From a virus, in the IMG/VR virus record IMGVR_UViG_3300037213_000019, positions 1 to 27,161 of that record: DNA of 27,161 nt; one strand, given 5' to 3'. Numbering within the stretch: the stretch's first letter is position 1; each line of letters begins with the position of its first letter. A program made the position numbers and the translations under genes. Of this stretch, positions 15,654-22,933 are shown piece after piece. The notes beneath the pieces are model-generated. The model searched no databases and was not told the DNA's origin. It worked only from the letters and a program-made list of their open reading frames with translations.

Positions 15654-18600
15654 CTGCCTCAGGTCCGCGCTGTGGAGGTCTCTGCTTTGGCAGAGCTCTC
15701 GCAGAAGCGGCTGAGGCAGCTGTGGGTCCGTTTGCTCCACTCATCATTAGACCAACAACTGTATCGTGAAGCTCTGGACTACGTTCTTGGAGCCGTCTGA
15801 GTGTTACTGGTTTCTCCGCAGGAGTGAGTCTTGAAATCCTGTCCGCCAACTGTCTTGCTACGTACAACAAATCCACATTCATTCCACCCGCGATATCTGA
15901 ATTGGTGGCTGAAGCTGGATGCTGTTGGATGCTACTCATAGTAAGTGGAGATGAAATCTCTTTTGGAGGTGAGATCAAAGCTGGATTTCTTGGAGTAGGT
16001 GTTAGGTCTGGGGACTTCTGTGGAGCCGGCTGTCCCGTCTGTGCAGCTGCCTGGTCTTGCATCATCCCGTTCTGCATCTCTGACTGGAAAGCCATCTGCT
16101 CTTTGGCTGCTTCCGTCTGTATTGCAGCTTGCTCTACCATGGCTTTGGCCTGAGCCTTGTTCTGCCACTTTGCTGTGACAAGCATGGCCTCCCCCTCCAT
16201 CTCCGCCTGTAGCAATCTCTGCTTCTTCATCGCAGCTACACGGCGAGAAGCCTCCATCTCCATGATCTTATCTTCTTTAGCCGAGTCGTAGTCAGCATCA
16301 GCCATAAGAGACTCGTCAGACATCTTGCCAGCTTGGTTGAGCTGGAAGAGATATGCCTTCCTCTGTAAATCATCCGCCATCTTGAATGGCTTGAACCTTG
16401 CCCCTACCTTGGGCCAACTCAGGTAAGAGGCTGTCCTATCAATCACCCATCGCAAGAGGGACAACTGATCTGACAGGTAACCCAGGAACATGTTCTCTAA
16501 CATTCTCAATGACACATTGCTTCCACTATAACTCAAGCCGCCAAAAATGAGCTCATTGGGTACTCCCATGCCAGCAACAATGTGCTCAGACCATACCCTG
16601 ATTTCTTGGCTCAAGAGTAGAGCCCTACCATCACCACCTATGGTCTCTTGGCCAATAGGCAGTGGAAGAATAGGTATGTAGTTGTTATCGCTATTGTGGG
16701 TTGCAACACCCCAAGTACAGAAGGTACTGTCACCGTCCATCTGGAAAGCCACGACAGTATCGGCCTCTACTTTTGCTACCTCTTCAATTCGGAACCAGGC
16801 AAAGCCCTCTCTAAATAGACCTATCCTACTGAATGTTGATCCAGAGTATGTTTCACCCGCCAGTATGGCAGACAATTGTTTATGTGAGTCTCCAGACACC
16901 TGTACTAAGTAGCAACCATGACCCTTAGTCTTTTTACCGCAAATCGTAACGTCCTGTCCCTCTACAAAAGAGATGCCCGGCATTACCTGCCAAGAAAGCA
17001 TCAGTTGCCGGGTATCTTCTGCCAGCTGCCTGCTAGAGACGCCAAGCACTGTCTTGTCTTCGTAGTAAGACCCATCTCCATCCAGCACTCCATTCACCGC
17101 AGCCACAGCTATGTCATCTGTGGCATGTCTGATCACATCCGGTAAACGCTTGTTTATGGCAGTGCCTGGTATCAGTGAATGGAAAAATTGAGCAGCCACT
17201 ATGCTAGGATAAGCAATTTGAATCCCATTTTCAGATTTCTCTCCACCAGTTTTAGAAGCACCAAAACGAGAGGCAAAAAATCTATCCAGCTTATCCACAA
17301 ACGCTGTTTCATCTTTGTGGAGAGAGAAAAACACACCCTTAACTGTAGTATTACCCTCAGCGGCATATAGACCAAGGACCCACGCCAATTCTTGATCTAG
17401 GTTCAAGTATCTAGGCACTCTTCTGAGAGTGCGCCCTTCTCTTATTGCAGCTTGTGCACACTTGTAGGAATTCAGACCCCACCCATGCTCCTCAAGCAAC
17501 TCGTTACGAGAAGAGACCTCCCCATGCGCAGACAAGTACTCAAAAATAGCCGGTACGTCTATATCAGTATGGTCTATATAAACCCACTCCTCTGTGACAG
17601 CTCTGTCTACATACTCCGCTAGATCAAGTTTTTCTACCTCGTTGATCAACCGAACTGTTGGATAACCTACGTAATCTCCAGGAGTTAGCTCTGAGACTGG
17701 AATGAAATCTGCAGAGCCAAGCTTGTGCCCATTCCCATTATTTATCTTTTTGGCAGCCCATATAGGGTGCTCTTCAGAATAGACAGTGTCTATGGCATGC
17801 TGACCGCGTACCTTGAGTCTGTACGCAGACTCACCATCATCCATTTGACGCTCATGACGCTTAGTCACTGTCTCAAATATACCGTACCTGTTCTTCAGTT
17901 GATCTCCAACACCAACATCACCAGCTCTTTGTAGACCATTTATAGTCTCCACGAAGGAGTCAGGAGTCACACAACGCCACCTACGTAGCTCACCTGCAAT
18001 CTGATCATGCCAGTCTTGTAGGTTCACGGTTGTATACGGATCACTGGTCGCTGATCCGGCTTGTGGGAACAGCATTCTGAGTGGGACGATGTGCTCGAGC
18101 GCTATTGCCTCTTGCGCTTTGCGTAAAACTTGCAAATAAAAAGTGTCCTTCAGGACCGGCAAGATCAAGGGGGTGCCCCAACCTCTATCTTTGCCGGCAA
18201 GGGTAGGCCGCTTGAAGTGGTAGATGTTGTCCCTGCTGAACACGACAGCCTTTCTCAAGCGAAGGGCATCGATGAACAGTTGGGGCACACTCTCTACCGC
18301 TGATTTTTTGCCTATTATGATATCGTTCTTCAACTGCACTGGGATCGAATAGTAGTACTCATACTCCCCACAGATATCGTTGTATCGAATGTCAATGTCT
18401 TCAGGGTTCCATCTCAAGAGCCTGATACCCTTAGGCGCCTTGATGTAATGGTCCCTGACCTTGGCTATGCCCGCATGATCGCACTGCTCGCACTGCCAGT
18501 GGAACTCGAAATTCATGAACCGGTAGATGGCATCTGATGCCTGCTTCTCAAAACCACATCGAGTGCAACGAAGCATCTTTACAAACGGATAGAAGATGCT

Positions 18601-19920
18601 GACAAGGCTGTTACCGTAGCAATTACCCGTCAGTACACCATCTTCTATTGCAAAAGTGTGCGTTTCTGGTTCTACACAACAAAACACTTCTTCCACCCTG
18701 TTTGTAGATACGACCTTCTTTACCTTTACGCACTTACCATATTCTGTAGGTACAAAACAGCTTAGGAATCTTTGTTTTTGATCCGGTCTGATAAAATCCT
18801 GTTCCCTCATAAATTGTGTAAAGAGGGACAAATAATTCATAGGCTCTTGCTGTTTGGTGAAACTGTTCCAAGCCCAGTGCTCCCGTACCTGACCACCACA
18901 TAGCCCCAACCAAGGTAACCTCTCCGAGATGGCACAAAGAACATTGGGATCTTTTTGAGTCAGTATGACTTGCCCACGATTATCCACAGAGCCATCTGTA
19001 GACAGCAAGCCACATGTAAATCCATACCAGTAAGAGGCTGAAGAAGACTCTGGCAACTGCTTATAGGCGGGAGATTGCCCATACACACCAAGGTATTTAT
19101 CCTCGTGATGTGGAGTGATCGTAGCATACCCCTCAAAGTACCTGGCTAAGTACCTCTTCTCCGCTGTGTAGAGTATGACATGTGCTTGTTTCCCCTCGTT
19201 TGACAGCGTTCCATCGCCAAACACTATGCCGTGTCTAACACCTTCCCAGAATAGATCATTTTGAGGTGGTCTGTCTGCAACCACTCTAGGTACAGACTTA
19301 CCTGCCAACCTGTCCGTCGTTCTCTTTACAATGGATGAGGAGGTAACTCCGGAAGGCTGCTTGCTCCAAGTTTTAACCGGCCACTCGTGCTCTTTAGTAG
19401 CGTATATAGTGCCTTGCCCAGTGTGTACCTCCCACAGCTGCTGAAAACCGTGAGATTTGAAAGTAGCAGGTCTGTATACCCCACCCTGTGACAAGACATC
19501 TACAGTTTTCCCCGCCAAATTCTTGATGGGGAATACCCCATCTCTGGTGATGACACGTGTAGTACCAGCAAGACAGAAATAATCAAGACCAATTTCGATC
19601 TGAAAAGGACGATACCTTAGCTGCTCATTGAGGAAACTGCTCCAGCTCTCCTTTAAGTCTTGCTTTTCAGTATCGAGAATGATGTCTGTGATGGGGTAAT
19701 CTGCCATCTTGGAGACCACTGCATTGATCAATGGATTCACCAAGAAGTAGTACCGGCACCACCGGAACATCTGCTTGACCGTTGCCGGCAAATAGGTCTG
19801 TCCGATATCGAAGAAGGGGCTAGGGTATTGCAGACCGTAATCTGCAGAGCTACCAGTACGCCCTCTAGTTCTAGCGAAGCGGAGGGCAGAGGAGTCCCCA
19901 TCACCACCTAAGCCACTCAT
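15643..19920 (-). CDS. Portal protein precursor with two inteins
   Basis: 1425 aa; about 680 aa after two inteins (116-433, 650-1076) are removed. The portal dodecamer forms the DNA gate at the head vertex and docks the terminase. Start ATG 19920 follows GGGGAG by six bases and overlaps the previous stop (ATGA). Extein features: FRWCRYYFLVNPLINAVVS (52-70), a zinc-ribbon-like pair Cys452-x2-Cys455 and Cys477-x2-Cys480, YHFKRPTLAGKDRGWGTP (567-584), ALEHIVPLRMLFPQ (607-620), and after the second intein a conserved-looking GMGVPNELIFGGLSYSGSN. Then comes a Gln/Ala/Met-rich coiled-coil region and a Pro-rich tail. The stop overlaps the 138-aa gene. The call rests on these features and on the neighbourhood; it resembles large myophage portals. 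Confidence 0.85.
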   Translation of the reverse strand: MSGLGGDGDSSALRFARTRGRTGSSADYGLQYPSPFFDIGQTYLPATVKQMFRWCRYYFLVNPLINAVVSKMADYPITDIILDTEKQDLKESWSSFLNEQLRYRPFQIEIGLDYFCLAGTTRVITRDGVFPIKNLAGKTVDVLSQGGVYRPATFKSHGFQQLWEVHTGQGTIYATKEHEWPVKTWSKQPSGVTSSSIVKRTTDRLAGKSVPRVVADRPPQNDLFWEGVRHGIVFGDGTLSNEGKQAHVILYTAEKRYLARYFEGYATITPHHEDKYLGVYGQSPAYKQLPESSSASYWYGFTCGLLSTDGSVDNRGQVILTQKDPNVLCAISERLPWLGLCGGQVREHWAWNSFTKQQEPMNYLSLFTQFMREQDFIRPDQKQRFLSCFVPTEYGKCVKVKKVVSTNRVEEVFCCVEPETHTFAIEDGVLTGNCYGNSLVSIFYPFVKMLRCTRCGFEKQASDAIYRFMNFEFHWQCEQCDHAGIAKVRDHYIKAPKGIRLLRWNPEDIDIRYNDICGEYEYYYSIPVQLKNDIIIGKKSAVESVPQLFIDALRLRKAVVFSRDNIYHFKRPTLAGKDRGWGTPLILPVLKDTFYLQVLRKAQEAIALEHIVPLRMLFPQAGSATSDPYTTVNLQDWHDQIAGELRRWRCVTPDSFVETINGLQRAGDVGVGDQLKNRYGIFETVTKRHERQMDDGESAYRLKVRGQHAIDTVYSEEHPIWAAKKINNGNGHKLGSADFIPVSELTPGDYVGYPTVRLINEVEKLDLAEYVDRAVTEEWVYIDHTDIDVPAIFEYLSAHGEVSSRNELLEEHGWGLNSYKCAQAAIREGRTLRRVPRYLNLDQELAWVLGLYAAEGNTTVKGVFFSLHKDETAFVDKLDRFFASRFGASKTGGEKSENGIQIAYPSIVAAQFFHSLIPGTAINKRLPDVIRHATDDIAVAAVNGVLDGDGSYYEDKTVLGVSSRQLAEDTRQLMLSWQVMPGISFVEGQDVTICGKKTKGHGCYLVQVSGDSHKQLSAILAGETYSGSTFSRIGLFREGFAWFRIEEVAKVEADTVVAFQMDGDSTFCTWGVATHNSDNNYIPILPLPIGQETIGGDGRALLLSQEIRVWSEHIVAGMGVPNELIFGGLSYSGSNVSLRMLENMFLGYLSDQLSLLRWVIDRTASYLSWPKVGARFKPFKMADDLQRKAYLFQLNQAGKMSDESLMADADYDSAKEDKIMEMEASRRVAAMKKQRLLQAEMEGEAMLVTAKWQNKAQAKAMVEQAAIQTEAAKEQMAFQSEMQNGMMQDQAAAQTGQPAPQKSPDLTPTPRNPALISPPKEISSPLTMSSIQQHPASATNSDIAGGMNVDLLYVARQLADRISRLTPAEKPVTLRRLQERSPELHDTVVGLMMSGANGPTAASAASARALPKQRPPQRGPEAAMV
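16693..17973 (-). mobile_element. Portal intein 2 (427 aa, LAGLIDADG)
   Basis: Residues 650-1076. It begins at Cys650 after RRW-R, in block A CVTPDSFVETINGLQRAGDV. Block B is VYSEEHPIWA (713-722). Endonuclease motifs are LGLYAAEG (849-856, Glu855 in the acidic position) and NGVLDGDGS (943-951, Asp949). It ends TWGVATHN, with canonical His1075-Asn1076, followed by Ser1077. Removing it joins GELRRWR to SDNNYIPILP in the portal. All standard residues for splicing and homing are present, so it looks functional. Confidence 0.93.
18622..19575 (-). mobile_element. Portal intein 1 (318 aa, LAGLIDADG)
   Basis: Residues 116-433. It starts CLAGTTRVITRDGVFPIKNL (Cys116), with block B YATKEHEWPV (173-182). 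Endonuclease motifs are HGIVFGDGTL (230-239, Asp236) and CGLLSTDGS (303-311, Asp309). It ends ETHTFAIEDGVLTGN, then Cys434. The penultimate residue is Gly432 rather than His, an atypical block G found in some inteins. Splicing joins GLDYF to CYGNSLVSIF. It is short for an intein carrying an endonuclease. Confidence 0.92.
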
Positions 19921-20759
19921 TGAATACTCCCCGGCATCAGAGTTTCTGGCATAGCTTGGGCACTAGAGTTAGGCACTAGATTACCTATAGTTCTTCCTAC
20001 TCCGGCCCCTGCTTTACCGGCCCAATGACCGAGCAGTGCACTAGGTAAAAGACCAGCTGGGCCCACTGTATAGCCAAGTGTTCCTGCAGCATCGCCCAGG
20101 GTACGTTCTAGCCTACCAGGTCCACCAGGTTCATTTGGCTTCATAGCATCCAATCCTATACCCACACCAGCAGCACCAGTTAGACCCTTCGTAAGTGTAT
20201 CCATCCTATTCCAGGAGTTGTGGAGCATTTGTCCTGGGTGTGTGACCATACCATGCACAGTACCAGGCACTGTCATCCAACCCTGCTCGAAAGCTTTCTG
20301 ATTAGCTACATCTCTAATCTGTTGACCTGCATTTGGTTTCGCTGCCAGCTCAGGCACAACACCCAGTTCTCTAGCTTTAGTCAAACGTTCAGCAGCTGTT
20401 CCCTCTATACCATGCCCTGTGAACTGGTACTTAGATCTATCCCAAAACTTCTTGGTTGCCTTACCGGCTGCTTCTCTACCACCCTTGGTAGCCAGTAAAC
20501 CAGCACCAGTCAAACCTCCACCAACCAACGCACCTTTGGAAGCGCCCCTAAGTCTATCCCCAGGTTCAGCTGTACCAGCCCCTACCAATGCCCCTGCGCC
20601 TGCTCCTACCGCAAGCTTTCCACCATACGTACCCATCCTGCTACTAAGACCCTCTCGCACAGCTGGGATAAGCCTACGAATGCTTGCTAGAGGAAAAGCA
20701 GCCTCCTTATAAAGCTGATCTAACAATGCACTCATGTGGGTCTGTGTGATGTGTCTCAT
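19917..20759 (-). CDS. Gly/Ala-rich, possibly membrane-active virion protein, 280 aa
   Basis: The start is ATG 20759, which overlaps the previous stop as ATGA; longer readings would lie inside the previous gene. The stop also overlaps the portal ATG. After a short N-terminal helix (MSALLDQLYKEAAFPLASIRR) come two glycine-zipper-like segments, GGKLAVGAGAGALVGAGTA (46-64) and GASKGALVGGGLTGAGLLAT (72-91). A third Gly/Ala stretch near the C-terminus includes LLGHWAGKAGAGVGRTIGN. Such patterns are common in phage internal or ejection proteins and in membrane-inserting peptides. Its place immediately upstream of the portal fits a head-core or DNA-ejection protein. This is inference; no family is recognised. 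Confidence 0.75.
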   Translation of the reverse strand: MRHITQTHMSALLDQLYKEAAFPLASIRRLIPAVREGLSSRMGTYGGKLAVGAGAGALVGAGTAEPGDRLRGASKGALVGGGLTGAGLLATKGGREAAGKATKKFWDRSKYQFTGHGIEGTAAERLTKARELGVVPELAAKPNAGQQIRDVANQKAFEQGWMTVPGTVHGMVTHPGQMLHNSWNRMDTLTKGLTGAAGVGIGLDAMKPNEPGGPGRLERTLGDAAGTLGYTVGPAGLLPSALLGHWAGKAGAGVGRTIGNLVPNSSAQAMPETLMPGSIQ

Positions 20760-21622
20760 GTTAGTAACAACAGCTGTTCCTTGAGCTGCTTGTTCCTTAG
20801 AGCTTGATAATCCCACGCGACCTTCAATTTGGCTACCTGTATATCAACAGGGTTCTCCTCCAAGGTCAAGCCTTCTGGAGTACGTATGATTTCCCTATAC
20901 TTTTGTTGCACTGCCGTGATCAAATCTGCTGACTCTATTCCCCGGTCTTTCAAGTATCTGTCAATCTCACTTTGACAAAATGCTATGGGATGTGGTGCAT
21001 ATAGAACATTCTCATCCAGTACACTGGCAGCTACGAAACTCTGTACCTCAAGAGTAAATACCTCCCCCGACCTAACCATCTCCGCTGCATCTACACTATT
21101 GAAAAGCTGTGCGATGGACGGCTTCTGAAGTACTTGCCAATCTGGAATGTTGTTGTTCAGTGCCTGTGTGATCCAACAGAACACTTCCCAGCTTGACCAA
21201 TACATCTGCCCTATATGAAGAGTCTTGACTGCTTGAATCTTAGCCTTCGCATGATCTGAAATAGATGGTACGTGGAAGTCCTCTTTGATCTCTTTCCACA
21301 ACGTCTCTGACTCCCACTCGAACCAGTCTGTTCCATACTTCCGCAACAGTGCTACATCGAACACTACTGGATGAGAATCGTGGTGTACGAATAAATTTTT
21401 GATCGTTACTGGTGTGGATTTTCTGTTCTGAATGTCTCCCACCATTACAGGTGGGAGACCAGTCATGTCATTGAGTGTTAGGTCAGGTTTAGTCTTATCA
21501 ACAGTAACAAATGCCAAATCTCCGTCGAGTACAGTGGGCTCATTAACATCGACGGAGATAAGGGGATTCTGCTGGCCGACTTTTTCAAGTACGGCCAGCA
21601 GATCTGACTCGTGATCAAACAT
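20756..21622 (-). CDS. Hypothetical protein, 288 aa
   Basis: ATG at 21622, 18 bp after the collagen-like gene; no clear ribosome site, so translation is probably coupled. The protein starts acidic (MFDHESDLLAVLEKV), has a beta-like middle (LDGDLAFVTVDKTKPDLTL, TPVTIKNLFVHHDSHPVVFD) and ends in a charged helix with LKEQLLLLT. No known motif is seen. T4-like scaffold or protease genes sit near the portal in related phages, but I find no Ser-His-Asp arrangement that I could defend here. It is probably a head-assembly or virion gene, inferred from position. Confidence 0.75.
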   Translation of the reverse strand: MFDHESDLLAVLEKVGQQNPLISVDVNEPTVLDGDLAFVTVDKTKPDLTLNDMTGLPPVMVGDIQNRKSTPVTIKNLFVHHDSHPVVFDVALLRKYGTDWFEWESETLWKEIKEDFHVPSISDHAKAKIQAVKTLHIGQMYWSSWEVFCWITQALNNNIPDWQVLQKPSIAQLFNSVDAAEMVRSGEVFTLEVQSFVAASVLDENVLYAPHPIAFCQSEIDRYLKDRGIESADLITAVQQKYREIIRTPEGLTLEENPVDIQVAKLKVAWDYQALRNKQLKEQLLLLT

Positions 21623-21640
21623 CTTGTGCGTTTTTGACTG

Positions 21641-22921
21641 TTAGCCAACAGTCCTAGAAGGTCCTGATGGTCCAGAGACTCCCGATGGGCCAGATGGACC
21701 AGATGGTCCTGAGACTCCTGATGGCCCAGAGACTCCCGAAGGACCAGAAACTCCTGATGGACCAGATGGACCGGAAGGACCTGTGGCACCACCCAACTCT
21801 GCGCTCAACGACCCTGTCCGCACGCCATTAGACACGACACTAATGGCAACCACATCTCCAGTAACACGTGGTGCCGTAGCCGGTATGTTCACTTTTATTT
21901 CTGTGTCAGTCCACGCTGCCGCACCTGCTGTACCAGTTGTGTTGAAAGGCACAGATGCAACACCAGCTACAGTCACCAGATTCTTCTCGTAAACTCCTAC
22001 ACCACCAGTAAACGGAGTAGTTGGTACCGCAGTGGTGAGTGCGCCAGTACCTGGGCTAGATGCTGTTGCTCTGATGATACCTGTCCACGTATGCGAGTTA
22101 GCATTGATCGATGTAGCTACTTCATTAGCAGTACTTCCACCCGTGACCGCAACATCAGCCGTACCACCCAACTGGATAGTCAGAAGCTTCGTCTCTACGA
22201 AGGACGTTGCTTCTACTGGCTGCCACACCACATCAAGACCGGCGGGATCAATACCAACACCAGTGCCAATGGCAGCAGCAATGATTCCGTAGCAAGAAGA
22301 TGTAGGGTCGATGTATGCTGCATTGATAGCAGCAACAAGATCTGCAACAGTACTGCCACCGTCAGCATAACGAATACCAAGACGATTGGCAACAGTATCA
22401 AATGTGATCTTGAGGGAACCACCAATTACCGAAGCTTTGATCTGCGCCTCAAGACCCACATTTGCTGGGTTTGCAGCTGTTAGTACAAGCTTTGATGCAC
22501 CCACTGTAAAAGTGAGTGTTCTTGTATCTGTATACGTAGCTGTAGGTGTTGCGGAACCGGCTGCAGGTGTACCTGGAGATGGGCCCGACAGTGGCGGCGG
22601 CAATACACACACATTGAGCTTGCTAACTCCTGGAGTCAAAGCAGTCAATGTCAGTGTGTCAGCAGTAAAGATCAATGCCGCACTATCAAACTTCTGCCCC
22701 TGTAGCAGATTTCTTCCAAACAGAGTCAACAAACCACCAGCGGGAAGGGGGTCATTACCCAACATAGCATCAAGCTCAGGGAATCCAACTCGTCCTTCCA
22801 AGTTTTCGAACCCCAGTTCTACATCACCCCGAAGGTCTGCAATTTCTCCCGGCAAACCTGTCTTACCCTTAGCTACCGAGTGCGGAATCTTTGCTCTTGC
22901 GAAACCGAATGATTGCGACAT
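21641..22921 (-). CDS. Virion protein with C-terminal collagen-like Gly-X-Y tail, 426 aa
   Basis: ATG at 22921 follows AAGGAGAACAAC, a strong site. After an N-terminal region of about 60 residues comes a Thr/Val/Gly-rich, beta-strand-like body with few charges. A segment near 340-375 (WTDTEIKVNIPATAPRVTGD, then AISVVSNGVRTGS) resembles an IPT/TIG-type Ig-like domain end. The last 49 residues begin with 15 Gly-X-Y triplets (378-422), mostly GPS with some GVS, then RTVG. Collagen-like stretches in phages form trimeric triple helices in fibres or on the head. Here the triplets are at the very end, with no trimerisation domain after them. A fibre, decoration or surface-exposed role is likely but unproven. 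Confidence 0.83.
   Translation of the reverse strand: MSQSFGFARAKIPHSVAKGKTGLPGEIADLRGDVELGFENLEGRVGFPELDAMLGNDPLPAGGLLTLFGRNLLQGQKFDSAALIFTADTLTLTALTPGVSKLNVCVLPPPLSGPSPGTPAAGSATPTATYTDTRTLTFTVGASKLVLTAANPANVGLEAQIKASVIGGSLKITFDTVANRLGIRYADGGSTVADLVAAINAAYIDPTSSCYGIIAAAIGTGVGIDPAGLDVVWQPVEATSFVETKLLTIQLGGTADVAVTGGSTANEVATSINANSHTWTGIIRATASSPGTGALTTAVPTTPFTGGVGVYEKNLVTVAGVASVPFNTTGTAGAAAWTDTEIKVNIPATAPRVTGDVVAISVVSNGVRTGSLSAELGGATGPSGPSGPSGVSGPSGVSGPSGVSGPSGPSGPSGVSGPSGPSRTVG
21656..21790 (-). repeat. Gly-X-Y collagen-like tandem repeat
   Basis: Fifteen consecutive triplets (GAT, then GPS and GVS) encoded by degenerate 9-bp and 18-bp units, for example TCCAGATGG-like words on the plus strand. 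Such arrays expand and contract easily, so repeat number may differ between isolates. Confidence 0.9.
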
Positions 22922-22933
22922 GTTGTTCTCCTT

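Noticed and set aside
21656-21790. CRISPR array
   Set aside because: Short imperfect 9-bp periodic units in frame with Gly-X-Y coding; no spacers.
21478-21792. 104-codon leftward frame with His/Leu repeats
   Set aside because: Frame-shifted reading of the Gly-X-Y repeat; no start signal.
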